This document shows, one piece after another, positions 7,500-15,360 of a DNA stretch of 20,458 bases. The stretch lies in the NCBI GenBank assembly GCA_026260175.1, contig JAKCWW010007682.1, forward strand, positions 4,997 to 25,454. The letters are read 5' to 3'. Position 1 is the stretch's first letter; the number at the start of each line of letters is the position of its first letter. The position numbers and the translations under genes are program-made. Under the pieces are notes generated by a model that was not told the origin of the DNA, made no database searches, and saw only the letters and a program-made list of their open reading frames with translations. This DNA comes from Reticulitermes lucifugus. Lineage: Eukaryota > Arthropoda > Insecta > Blattodea > Rhinotermitidae.

Positions 7500-8640
7500 A
7501 GTGAAAATGCACGGTGATGATAATATAGAATTTTATATTGCTTGAAAGTTCGTAAGACCCGAAACAACCAATCATATTTCGATGTATTTAGAATCATTCT
7601 AAGAGTTGTTGGGCGAATTTTGTTTTGGTTTATAGTGGCCCTACTTTAGAGGAATCTCACCCAGCTTCATACACTTCCTCAAAAACGGCTTATGATACAA
7701 AACATTTGGAGGGTAATTATGTCCCTACGCCTGGGCATCATGCTAGAAGGTGTATTTGAGAGGCATTTCTACCTCGGCACAACATAGAAGTGTGGTTAGC
7801 TTCCTGCTTTTGCTGCTTTACCAACAGTAAGGACCTCTAGTACCCACTTCTTGTGAGTTTCAGCCTCAGTGTGTACGCACTACTGGAGAGAGAAAGAGCT
7901 CATTCCGCTGCCGTATTCAAACTCCGTCTTCCAGTCAGTAACCAGTCGCTTTAGTGATTAATACTTTACAAAACGCACGAAAAATTGTTTATATCCAATT
8001 TATATGAACTGTAAAAGCTGTATAATAGGTTGTATCCACGAAGTCCTCATCATTTTGCATGACAACCTTCAGGCCGTCTCTCACAAAAGTTACGGTCCTC
8101 CTACCTCAGTCACATGACAGCAGCTACTACGCGAGCAGAAGAAAATGCTGTCAGCATAATGTGGCAAAGCAATCAGCGTGTTTCAGTGCAATGTGACAAA
8201 TCCTCACATTCACTGTAAATATCGAGAAGAAAAGAAGCAAACTGTCGACGATATAATCCTGGGGCACGTATACAGTTCAAGATAGAAGCAACTCGTTTAA
8301 AATGTGCTTCAGTCTTGTTATTTTGTCACACACGACTTCTTTGTCTGTTGTAGGTACAATGAAATCTGTAAACTTTAATGCCTCGTTTTTATCCTTTTTA
8401 ACAAAATGAAATTTTAATACACGTCATAGCAGGAGCTCTGTCACTCACAACGCACGCAAGTGTATTAAGTGGAAGTACATTTTGCTTTCGTAAACTGTCT
8501 CACAGAAAATGTCTTCACCAGACTTATCCACTAGCAGTTCCATGTAGAGAAGCTAATTCCAAAAGTTTTTCAATTATTGAGCTAAATGAAAGTAAATTCA
8601 ATAAGTAATTCTGATTTTTTAAAAGTTCATAATTTCTGTT
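7500..8640. other. long intergenic stretch, nothing recognised
   Basis: More than 1.1 kb without a substantial open frame on either strand. I could not recognise tRNA-like boxes, inverted repeats or any segment matching other parts of the window. Confidence 0.5.
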
Positions 8641-8705
8641 ACGGGCGGCCATTGCGATGACTCGCCCCGGGGACCAGAAAACCTAGCTGCGCCACGCCTG
8701 TACAT
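8641..8705 (-). other. GC-rich segment, possible repeat end
   Basis: On the minus strand the segment reads GGCGTGGCGCAGCTAGGTTT, then TCTGGTCCCCGGGGCGAGTC and ATCGCAATGGCCGCCCGTAA. It is much richer in GC than its surroundings and has an A-box-like GTGGCGCAGCTAGG start without a clear B box. It could be a SINE head or another repeat end; I cannot place it. Confidence 0.25.
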
Positions 8706-8756
8706 AATTTTTGGATACGCATGTTAAGATGCGCCAGACTTATAATGTGACGTATA

Positions 8757-9230
8757 TTTTTTAACAAGAGAAATAAAATTCCGTCAACACAACTAGTATA
8801 TGTTATATATTTAATGTGGCACATGTTTCGACCTCAAAGGATTATCTTCAGGCCAGTAGTATAAAATACATAAAAAGAAAAGTACAGAATTGTAATTATT
8901 GTAATTACAATTGTATATACAGTCGAACTCGGTTATAACGTCATAAAAGGGACTGAATATTTTTTGTCGTTATAAACGAGTGTTGATCTAACCGAAGAGT
9001 ATAATGTTATGGCTAACAGTGAGGAATTAATCGGTACCACAGAATATCTGACGTTACAGATGAGGTGTCGCATTAACCGATGTCATTCTAACCGGGTTCG
9101 AATGTATTTCCTTTTAAGTATTTTATACCACTTGCCTGAATATAATCCTTTGAGATCGAAACACGTTGCCACATTAAAGATATAACATATACTAGTTGTG
9201 TTGATTGCATTTTATTTTCCTTGTTATAAA
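8757..9230. mobile_element. foldback element with hammerhead-like arms (PLE-like)
   Basis: Arms 8757-8870 and 9116-9230 are inverted repeats of about 115 bp with scattered differences; shared words include CAACACAACTAGTATATGTT, TTTAATGTGGCA and AAAGGATTAT. The minus strand of the left arm reads TGGC (8855-8852), CTGAAGA (8851-8845), a CCT/AGG-containing stem II, GAAA, CATGT, GCCA. The right arm on the plus strand reads CTGAATA (9136-9142), stem II, GAAA (9158-9161), CACGT, T, GCCA (9168-9171). The left keeps the CUGANGA box and a 4-bp stem I but lacks the cleavage base; the right keeps the cleavage base but has G8 mutated. A Tigger-like MITE has inserted between the arms. Confidence 0.75.
8918..9106. 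mobile_element. pogo/Tigger-like MITE, copy 1
   Basis: A 185-bp element (8920-9104) is flanked by TA on both sides. Its ends form a terminal inverted repeat of about 23 bp: CAGTCGAACTCGGTTATAAC at the left and, on the complement of the right end, CATTCGAACCCGGTTAGAA. CAGT starts with TCGGTTATAACG-type ends and a TA target are typical of pogo/Tigger elements. It has no coding capacity. It aligns over its full length with 14035-14212, sharing AAGGGACTG, AACGAGTGTTG, AACAGTGAGGAATTAAT, GGTACCACAGA and GAGGTGTCGCAT. It is nested inside the foldback at 8757-9230. Confidence 0.85.
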
Positions 9231-9474
9231 TCTAACACAACGGTATGACAAACGTAAAAGTATATATTTTACTCCTTTCTCCTATCACCGTGGTTTTTCT
9301 ATAGCCTACAATATTTGTGTAGAGCAAAAGTCTCATACTTAACAACCACGGGCACGCAGGGGACCTAACTGAGTATTTATCACATGCTTAAATACAATAT
9401 TTGTGCTGTACATAATCGATATAATGTGCGAGGTTGTTAATTGGATTCAAGTGTTTCAGGTTAGAGTCCAGCGG

Positions 9475-9600
9475 TAAGATAAATTTCTCCCTATAACATA
9501 CCATGAAGGTACGAAGGGGGGAGTATAGGCATAACTCTACTCATTTTTAACCTCGGCCCTACATAGCGGTACGTGGTCAAAGCGATTCTCCGGCAGGGTC
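9475..9600 (-). mobile_element. SINE-like element, family S1, 3' part
   Basis: On the minus strand it reads CTTTGACCAC, GGCCGAGGTTAAAAATGAGT, AGAGTTATGCC, ACTCCCCCCTTCG and TACCTTCATGGTATGTTATA. The order matches the 3' half of the 3083 and 19395 copies (AAGGTTAAAG..AGTAGAGCTAT..CTCCCTC). The head and the central pyrimidine block are lost or unrecognisable. Confidence 0.6.
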
Positions 9601-9743
9601 CAGCGTTAGGTTCTCAATCAGATTATAAACCCTTTGTGTCGCATGCAATGTAAGTTGGCTTCTCAAGAACAACTCTGATATATAGGTTTAGACTGTGGTT
9701 ATACCGTTTGTGGTTCATTTTGAAAGCTTTCAGTATCTCACAC

Positions 9744-10317
9744 TATACAGGATGTATCTAATATTCTTGGACAAACTGCAAGACGAGTTTTTAACATCAA
9801 AGCAGAGATAAGAGTTCGTCCGGAAATAATTTTTTTATTTAACTGAAAGATGACATTCAAAAATAAATACCTTAACTGGGTAATACTTTATTTGCAACTG
9901 ATATAATATATTTACAACACACGATCCCAGTTTCATACCCGTTGAGTTCTTATTGTTTATCAAGTCATATTTCACAACAAATGCTCAGAATGTCTTCCAC
10001 CCGAATCAATGTACGTATGGCACGCCTGATTATGGACTGTCGCACTATTTCAAAGGTCCCATTTCGGTTGCGAATGATTTGACAGGCATAAAAAATGCGT
10101 TGGTGAAGGGTCTTTCAATTTTCAATTGGAGCTGAATGCACTAGGGTTTTTAAGTGTCCCCACAGATTAAAATCTAAACGATTCAGGTCAAAACGTTGTT
10201 TGGTTTTAACTCGAAAACTAAGTGTTTACAGACATACAATATTAATTTCTTTCCTTGTATTGGTGTGGGGAACTCACTCCTGAAATTTGTCCAAGCATTT
10301 TAGATACACCCAGTATA
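9744..10317 (-). mobile_element. mariner-like element, internally deleted
   Basis: Ends form imperfect terminal inverted repeats of about 30 bp: TATACAGGATGTATCTAA at 9744 and, on the complement, TATACTGGGTGTATCTAA from 10317, both continuing to CTTGGACAAA. TA dinucleotides flank both ends as expected for mariner/Tc1 insertions. At about 570 bp it is far shorter than the roughly 1.3 kb of autonomous elements; the part encoding the N-terminus and first catalytic residues is gone. The remaining coding part lies on the minus strand, so the 5' end is near 10317. Confidence 0.82.
9963..10190 (-). pseudogene. mariner-like transposase C-terminal fragment, broken
   Basis: The minus strand encodes FDLNRLDFNLWGHLKTLVHS followed by APIEN and a stop. 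One frame away it continues KTLHQRIFYACQ, IIRNRNGTFEIVRQSIIRRA and ends LSICCEI at a TGA. PDLNPLDFxLWG is the family motif around the third catalytic aspartate of DDE/D transposases; here it reads FDLNRLDFNLWG, with the aspartate of LDF kept. The following helix-rich stretch with QxI..A..IR..xG.FExVRQS is typical of the C-terminus. The frameshift near 10125 and the missing N-terminal two-thirds make it non-functional. The plus-strand frame 9953-10135 is a shadow. It sits inside the TIR-bounded element at 9744-10317. Confidence 0.8.
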
Positions 10318-10369
10318 GCATTGAATTGTAGAATGATTAATGAATGATACATTGTAAAGTATACGTAAG

Positions 10370-10540
10370 GAGGTCGATCGTCGCCTAGTCGATATACTAT
10401 ACCGGAATTTGAACGACTGGCGGAGAAAAATCACGAAATTGCTGGTAGGATGACCGATGTCTATGGCGAGTTTCGAACCGGGCACCTCTCCAGTGCAAGT
10501 CTGGAGTATCGCTACAATAACCTGCTCGATATATCGATGA
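10370..10540 (-). mobile_element. tRNA-derived SINE, degenerate
   Basis: On the minus strand a tRNA-like head contains GCAGGTTATTGTAGCGATAC and a B-box-like CGGTTCGAAACTCGCC (about 10480-10466). The body CGGTCATCCTACCAGCAATT, TCGTGATTTTTCTCCGCC and AAATTCCGGTATAG resembles a widespread insect SINE body of the type GACCATCCTGACxGAGATTTTCCGTGATTT..AAATGCCGG (from memory). It is therefore a different SINE family from S1. The minus frame 10300-10581 is a translation of it and not a gene. Confidence 0.6.
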
Positions 10541-10544
10541 CACA

Positions 10545-11640
10545 CATGTATCTGAGACGGAAAATCTACGTGATTACACACACATATCGTCTGTTATTGT
10601 CAGGTTAGTGAAGTCAGCGAGGGTTATGATAGGTATGATATCTACCTCGATCGATAAAATAAATAAATAAATGCAAGTACATAGACCCTATGGAGTTGTG
10701 TGGGAACAGTAACTTCTTTGAAATCTGCCACTTAGGTGAACAAAAAGACGATGGAACAGAATCAGGACCGTTTCTTTTGGTATTAGAAGTTTGGACCTTC
10801 GGATTCCGCTGTTGGAATGTTAGTCTGTAATGTATCCTTGGATTTGTCAAAGCTGAAGTAGGAATGCTGTCTGTGCGATGTATAAACTAGTTCTGGTGAT
10901 AATGTACCGGTCAAGTCGGCTGGTCGCTGAACCGACCGTAAGAGACATGTGAGAGATCAATTGAAACATGGCTGTAGCCTGTTTTAAATAACTACTTCTA
11001 TTTTTCTCCCCTTGTGTAAATGTATTCATTTATGCAAGGCAAGAACCTGTATGTAGAACTCACGAAATCTTAACGGAAAGAAAGAAACATACGGCCTTGG
11101 TCCGGCAGAGGCCGCGTAGAGTGTGTGGTGTTGCCTGTTCTGTTAAAAGGCCAGCGCACCCTACACCGAGCGGAGAAAAAGGAATCAAATATTCGGTTGG
11201 TGGCGCATATAGAACGAGCGCTGCCGAGCGAAACCGAACAGAATAAAGTTCCGGATGATTTTAAAACATATGTGACGACAAAAAATATAAAGAATACTGC
11301 GTAATATCTTACGAACAGTTAGTTCATTTGCCAGATGTAATTATAAGTGGCGATTTTGTGTTAATGGCCCCGCTGTTAACTGTCAGACAGTAAAGTTATT
11401 GTTAAAATTGTAAGTATTTTTTTTGAAAGGCAAATGTTACTGTTTTGTTAAGAATACAAAATTAGCAGCTTTAATAACGTGGTATTTTTTCCCCGTTGGA
11501 CACCCCCAAAGCTGCAACACTGTTAGACTCTTAGACACTACAAGGGCAAAAGCTTACAGGGTTAAAAAATCTAAAAAACAATATAAACTGGGGTCTATTC
11601 TCCAGCTTGCTGTGGCCTTATAAGAAATTCATTCAAAGGT
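10545..11640. other. long intergenic stretch, nothing recognised
   Basis: About 1.1 kb without a recognised gene. It has a short AAAT-type run at 10657-10671 and a GC-richer island at 11090-11240 (CCGGCAGAGGCCGCGTAG, CGAGCGCTGCCGAGCG) that I cannot identify. Open frames of 60-80 codons on either strand have no familiar motif. Confidence 0.45.
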
Positions 11641-11651
11641 TGATGCATCGT

Positions 11652-11718
11652 AGGCGGGCCGGATAAAATGAAGCCGCGGGGCAGCTGCGGCCCGTTGACC
11701 GTACTTTGCCGACTCATG
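11652..11718 (-). mobile_element. possible hAT-like transposon end
   Basis: On the minus strand it reads CATGAGTCGGCAAAGTACGG, TCAACGGGCCGCAGCTGCCC and CGCGGCTTCATTTTATCCGG. This resembles the CAGGGGTCGGCAAA..CGGCCCGCGGGCCG ends of many hAT elements. A GCCGC/GCGGC hairpin lies at 11673-11691. I found no matching second end or 8-bp target duplication nearby, so it is at most a fragment. Confidence 0.35.
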
Positions 11719-11847
11719 TTATTCACTCCCGTCTCACTCCATATAACGATTCTGCTGCCTCTGAAGTTATTAATTTTTGTTAAAAAATCAATGTTTGTAT
11801 ATATATAGTTCTTTCCAAATAAGAAAGATTAATTATTGTTAATGTTA

Positions 11848-11918
11848 GTCGGGACAGCGCGGAAGGTATAGTGACAAGATTATGGGCTGAAGATCTGGAG
11901 TTCGAATGCCTGCAGGGA
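11848..11918 (+). mobile_element. degenerate tRNA-like SINE head
   Basis: An A-box-like AGCGCGGAAGGTATAGTG starts near 11856 and a B-box-like GAGTTCGAATGCC lies at 11898-11910, at a tRNA-like distance. No cloverleaf can be formed convincingly, and no body is recognised downstream. It is a SINE relic rather than a tRNA gene. Confidence 0.45.
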
Positions 11919-11939
11919 CAGAAGTTTATCTGTTCTCCA

Positions 11940-12262
11940 TAACATCCAGACAGACTTTGGGGATAAAGCGACCGTTGCGTGAAGCTGACCACCTACCTTT
12001 GTTAGTGCGGAGGTTACGAATGCGCGGAGCTCTACGTTTCAGTTCTGGTAACTAGAGACGGAAGGTATTTAATCAATGCGAACAGGACGGGCTTTGTATT
12101 CGGCTGCTGAGGGTATATGATTCAGCAGCTGCTATCTGTGCAAAAGAATTTATCGTGTATACAGATTGTGCTTCGCTCTTAACAGAATTTAAAATGTCAT
12201 AACTCGAGAAGTGCGCCTGCGCACGGCATCTACCGTGTTTTTCAATTTTTTTTTTTTGTTAC
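11940..12262. other. intergenic, nothing recognised
   Basis: No gene or repeat recognised. A 14-base palindrome-like GTGCGCCTGCGCAC lies at 12211-12224, of unknown meaning. Confidence 0.4.
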
Positions 12263-12601
12263 ATGGGGTTTACAAAAACAATGTTTTCGGAACGTACAGT
12301 ACCGGCAATTTTACGTCACTCAAGCAGTGAAGCAACTTGCCCGCACAAATTTCTTATTGCCGTATATACTCTGTATCCTGTTCACTGTTTGTATTTTTCT
12401 GTGTTTATTCCTTTGTTTATTTTGACTGATTTTCCGCTTTCCTACTTCACATGTTTGTTTCTTATGTCTTCTACAGTACTAATTGTTGTGTTTCTATTTG
12501 CTTTTGTCTTTCTTTTGACTGATTTTCCATTCTTCTACTTTAGATGTTTATTTCATCTATATTCTACTAAATGTTTTATAGATTTTAATCCATTTAATTA
12601 A
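12263..12601 (+). other. T-rich open frame with 93-bp tandem duplication
   Basis: A 112-codon frame contains two similar units starting at 12421 and 12514, exactly 93 bases (31 codons) apart. The units read LTDFPLSYFTCLFLMSST and LTDFPFFYFRCLFHLYST. The nucleotide units share TTTGACTGATTTTCC, then CTACTT..ATGTTT and CTACAGTACTA/CTACTAAATG. The predicted protein would be mostly Phe/Leu/Tyr, which reflects T-rich DNA; a membrane-like profile follows from composition and is not evidence for a gene. No homology is recognised. The in-frame spacing simply prevents the duplication from closing the frame. Confidence 0.4.
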
Positions 12602-12868
12602 TCATACGTTCTGTAGAACTCAATCGATCGACCGGGCGAAACTTAACCACTTACACAAGCTGTCTGGACACACATCGATACCTAAAGCGGAATTCAGACA
12701 CTCATTCTAAGTGATGCAAGACCGTGAGGCCACTTCATTTGTCTAACACTCCTTAGAATATCGGACTATGAGACCGAACTCATTCCTCTAAAGAGCTGCT
12801 GTTACTTTATACCATCTGTTTTACTTTACACGCGCTTATTGTTGAAACATATAAAACCGAATAAGTAA
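12602..12868. other. short intergenic stretch
   Basis: No gene, repeat or hairpin recognised between the duplicated T-rich frame and the following overlapping frames. Confidence 0.35.
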
Positions 12869-13224
12869 TTGACTGAAAACCACAGTTGGAATTGTCTCGG
12901 TTGGTTAGTGACTTCCGTACTTTTATGGAACTTGATGTCCATTTATCATTGCTGCAATCAAAGTACGCAATCATACTTCATCTTGAAATATTTAAAACCT
13001 GTCAACAGCTTCATACTCTATTTTTTTATTGTAAGATGCCTTTTAAAATTATTTTCCGCGCCTTCTACTACATCGCACCTGTCGTCTGTTCCATTCAAAA
13101 TGTACGCATTCACTTTTTGTTCCTGCGTGCTGCATGTCCCATTCATCTCAATATTCTTGACTTCATGGACTTACCTATTATACATGACGAGTGCAAAAAT
13201 CTAGGAGTCACCTCAAAACTCTAG
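12869..13224 (+). other. two overlapping frames, possible repeat relic
   Basis: Two frames of 111 and 112 codons overlap on the plus strand (12869-13204 and 12886-13224). The end of the second reads CPIHLNILDFMDLPIIHDEC, which resembles a phrase (PxHLILLDLITLIIFxEExK) that I recall from translations of an abundant polyneopteran repeat. If right, 13080-13224 is a repeat fragment. Nothing indicates a host protein. The link is from memory only. Confidence 0.25.
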
Positions 13225-13264
13225 ACGCCAAAAGGGTGACATGAAGCAAGTTCGATACTGGTAA

Positions 13265-13490
13265 AAAAAGGTTGTCTCTATCTCCGCCATGAAGGCATAT
13301 AGGGGGGAGAAGCTCCACTCATTCTTAACCTTTGCATTATATGGAAGTGGTTAACTTCACGCCCCAGCCGTTTTACCCCCGGGAAAGAAACCCGGTATCC
13401 ATTGAAGAGGACGCTGTGTGGGCCCCAGAGCCAGTCTGGACGCTTTTGAGAAGACAAAGATCTCTTGCCCAGTGTTTGTCGGTACGCAGT
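13265..13490 (-). mobile_element. SINE-like element, family S1
   Basis: On the minus strand the copy runs AAAGCGTCCAGACTGGCTCT, GGGCCCACACAG, GATACCGGGTTTCTTTCCCG, GGGGTAAAACGGCTGGGGCG, GTTAACCACTTCC, AAAGGTTAAGAATGAGTGGA, CTTCTCCCCCCTATATGCCT, TCATGGCGGAGATAGAGACA and a T-rich end. It is the clearest copy of the family body with the 2405-2615 element as closest relative. Upstream (to about 13580) the minus strand shows CACCAGGGGTGCACAAAT and CCTGGCGCCAGG, an 8-to-12-base palindrome that may belong to another element. Frames 13278-13821 on the minus strand are translations of the repeat. Confidence 0.72.
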
Positions 13491-13499
13491 TCCATACGG

Positions 13500-14030
13500 A
13501 GTACCCACGAATATTAGGCGCCACTGTACAAAATTCAGTCGACCGGGTGACCTGGCGCCAGGTATTTGTGCACCCCTGGTGTAAATTATGAAATGATTTT
13601 TGATGTAATTTCCTCTTCCTTGTTGTCTCTGACCTCCAAATATTCTTTTTAGCATTCAGCAGGGAGTTCCCGAGTGTATAAAGCAGGACTAACCAAAATG
13701 AAATATGAGCGACACCTGAAGTACTATCCCAACATTCCTCCCCTCCCTCACGTGGGCGCGATGTGATAAAATGAGTACTGACGGCACACCTTGGAAGACC
13801 ACCGGAATGTAACGTAAGCATATTTGCATACAGATTACAACTAACTTACTAGAATAATGCGCTGTGCCTGCCACTGCAGAATAGTCGGCATTATGCCCTT
13901 GATGCTCCGTTGATTGAACTAGCTCAATTCAAACTGGAAAATTCATTTTCATTATCATGTTGAAAGGTCCTCTTGAGTCGCCACTTTACAGCGCGTCCTC
14001 AAGAAGGCATAAACTGTGAAAAAAAACTTC
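13500..14030. other. intergenic, nothing firm
   Basis: No gene recognised. Contains CCTGGCGCCAGG (13552-13563), a perfect 12-base palindrome, and a loose inverted pair around 13969-14008 (CCTCTTGAG and CCTCAAGAAGG). Confidence 0.4.
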
Positions 14031-14032
14031 AT

Positions 14033-14214
14033 TATAGTCGAACTTGGTTATAACGTCAAGAAAGGGACTGCATATTTTATGCCGTAAACGAGTGTTGTTC
14101 TAACCTGGAGTATCATGTTACGGTTAACAGTGAGGAATTAATTGGTACCACAGACTATCTGACGCAATTGACGAGGTGTCGCATACACCGATGTCGCAAC
14201 CGGGTTATACTGTA
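14033..14214. mobile_element. pogo/Tigger-like MITE, copy 2
   Basis: A 178-bp element (14035-14212) with TA on both sides. The left end reads TAGTCGAACTTGGTTATAAC (first base C changed to T) and the complement of the right end CAGTATAACCCGGTTGCGAC. It aligns with copy 1 (8920-9104) throughout, with small indels. It carries no open frame and must have been mobilised in trans, if it moved as a MITE. Confidence 0.85.
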
Positions 14215-14404
14215 CTTTATCTGACAACTATCGTTTGACACTTACTGTCGGCTCTTTTGTTGCATTAACATAGCCCACTCAGTCGACCACCCGTGCGCGC
14301 GGCGGAATACGAGTGGGAAGTGACATGCGATAATTGTTACGTAAAATAAGCCTATATGACGAATGAAGTGCCGGCAGCCGTGTTAATTTAGACATATATA
14401 TATA
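14215..14404. other. short intergenic stretch
   Basis: No gene recognised. A GC-richer part (14285-14320, CCGTGCGCGCGGCGG) and a TA run at 14391-14404 are the only notable features. Confidence 0.35.
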
Positions 14405-14511
14405 GCTAAGTCACTATACAGAATGGTGCAAAAGTCACTTGAAACTAGCGGCAACGTGTTGAACATCGATTATCAAGTGACTTTTACGCCATGCTGTATA
14501 TTGACTTATTT
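14405..14511. mobile_element. short MITE with extended inverted repeats
   Basis: Inner ends CAGAATGGTGCAAAAGTCAC (from 14419) and, on the complement, CAGCATGGCGTAAAAGTCAC (from 14496) form a 24-bp terminal inverted repeat with three mismatches, each followed by TTGA. TA flanks both ends (14417-14418 and 14497-14498), as for mariner-type insertions. Inverted similarity continues outward (CTAAGTCACTATA against AATAAGTCAATATA), so the element may be about 107 bp rather than 78 bp. It has no coding capacity. I could not find a second copy in the window. Confidence 0.7.
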
Positions 14512-14515
14512 GAAG

Positions 14516-14570
14516 TAACTGGTTGACTGACTGACTGATTTACTGAATTAAATAACTGGGTAATTGATTA
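14516..14570. repeat. degenerate (ACTG)n simple repeat
   Basis: GTTGACTGACTGACTGATTT is followed by decayed related units up to about 14570. It directly follows the short MITE. Confidence 0.65.
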
Positions 14571-14819
14571 TGCTGGAATTTAGAATTCGCATACGAATGC
14601 GTTTAGGCCCTACATTTCATACAGATAAAAATTCAGAACTGTAGTTTTCTGGGGTTACTGTTTTTTTACCACAATTCTAGTTGTTAATATATGCTTGCTA
14701 CTGTTACAGCTGTCAATAGTGGTTCTTATACTTACCGCATTACCATAGCAACCCCAACCCGCTAAGCGCATGCTACTTGCACATCGTTCATGCCGATTGT
14801 AATAAATTAAAATATATGA

Positions 14820-14990
14820 ATTATAGGGCTTGACCTCGAAAAACAACTTACCAATTTTCACAAAAATCCGTCCGCCGGGAGTGGTTCTTGAGTTTAAAAC
14901 ATGCAGGCGAACAGATAGGTCGGCGGAAACAGAGAAATGACGACACAGACGGACAGACATGACTGACCATAAATTAGTTATTTTCTTGCA
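14820..14990 (+). repeat. dispersed repeat family 'tail', copy C (end fragment)
   Basis: The segment CAATTTTCACAAAAATCCGT followed by CCGCCGGGAG and a later CAGACGGACAGACATGAC aligns with the ends of copy A (2290-2360) and copy B (16060-16140), where ATGAAAATCCGTCCAGTAGG precedes GACGGACAGACAGACAG. Only the 3' portion is present. The minus frame 14655-15011 crosses it and is accidental. Confidence 0.55.
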
Positions 14991-14999
14991 CGTTTCGCA

Positions 15000-15360
15000 A
15001 ACAGCGCACAATAACTAAGTTACTATGTGTTGTAAACACCTATAATATCCAGCTGTAAAAACTAATTACTTAATGAGCTGGCAAAGTCTCTTTGAACTAT
15101 TTTAATAACCAAGAATTGATGTGAGTGACGAACTCAGCTTCAAGGCCTTACCAGTAGATGACGATCTCCTAACGACACATGGAATTGCTTGTATGGTTTA
15201 TCGTTCGTTGAGCTGCGTCATGGATCTTTTCGGATCTTTGGATCCTACTTCGTTCAGCTCCCTTTTGCTATTGTCCTCTCATGTGCAACCAGATCTCCCC
15301 GTGAAGGTTTAAAACAAATATTTGTATGAAATTCCTTACAGTATAAGCAATGTACGCATA
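15000..15360. other. intergenic with one unassigned small frame
   Basis: A 63-codon frame (15121-15312, plus) reads SDELSFKALPVDDDLLTTHG near its start and is followed by a Leu/Ser-rich end. It has no recognisable domain and no supporting signals. I see nothing else. Confidence 0.3.

Noticed and set aside
8757-9230. Active ribozyme as present
   Set aside because: Each visible hammerhead copy in the window lacks at least one required core base or the cleavage base, so I describe them as relics and claim only the ancestral layout.
12211-12224. GTGCGCCTGCGCAC as a transcription factor site (NRF-1-like)
   Set aside because: It resembles a TGCGCA-type motif, but a single short match in 20 kb is expected by chance and no promoter or gene lies nearby.
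13552-13563. CCTGGCGCCAGG palindrome as a regulatory site
   Set aside because: An isolated 12-base palindrome next to a repeat; no second copy or context supports a function.
13357-13821. 154-codon minus-strand frame, the longest in the window
   Set aside because: Its C-terminal half translates the S1 SINE body and the rest has no motif, so it is not a gene.
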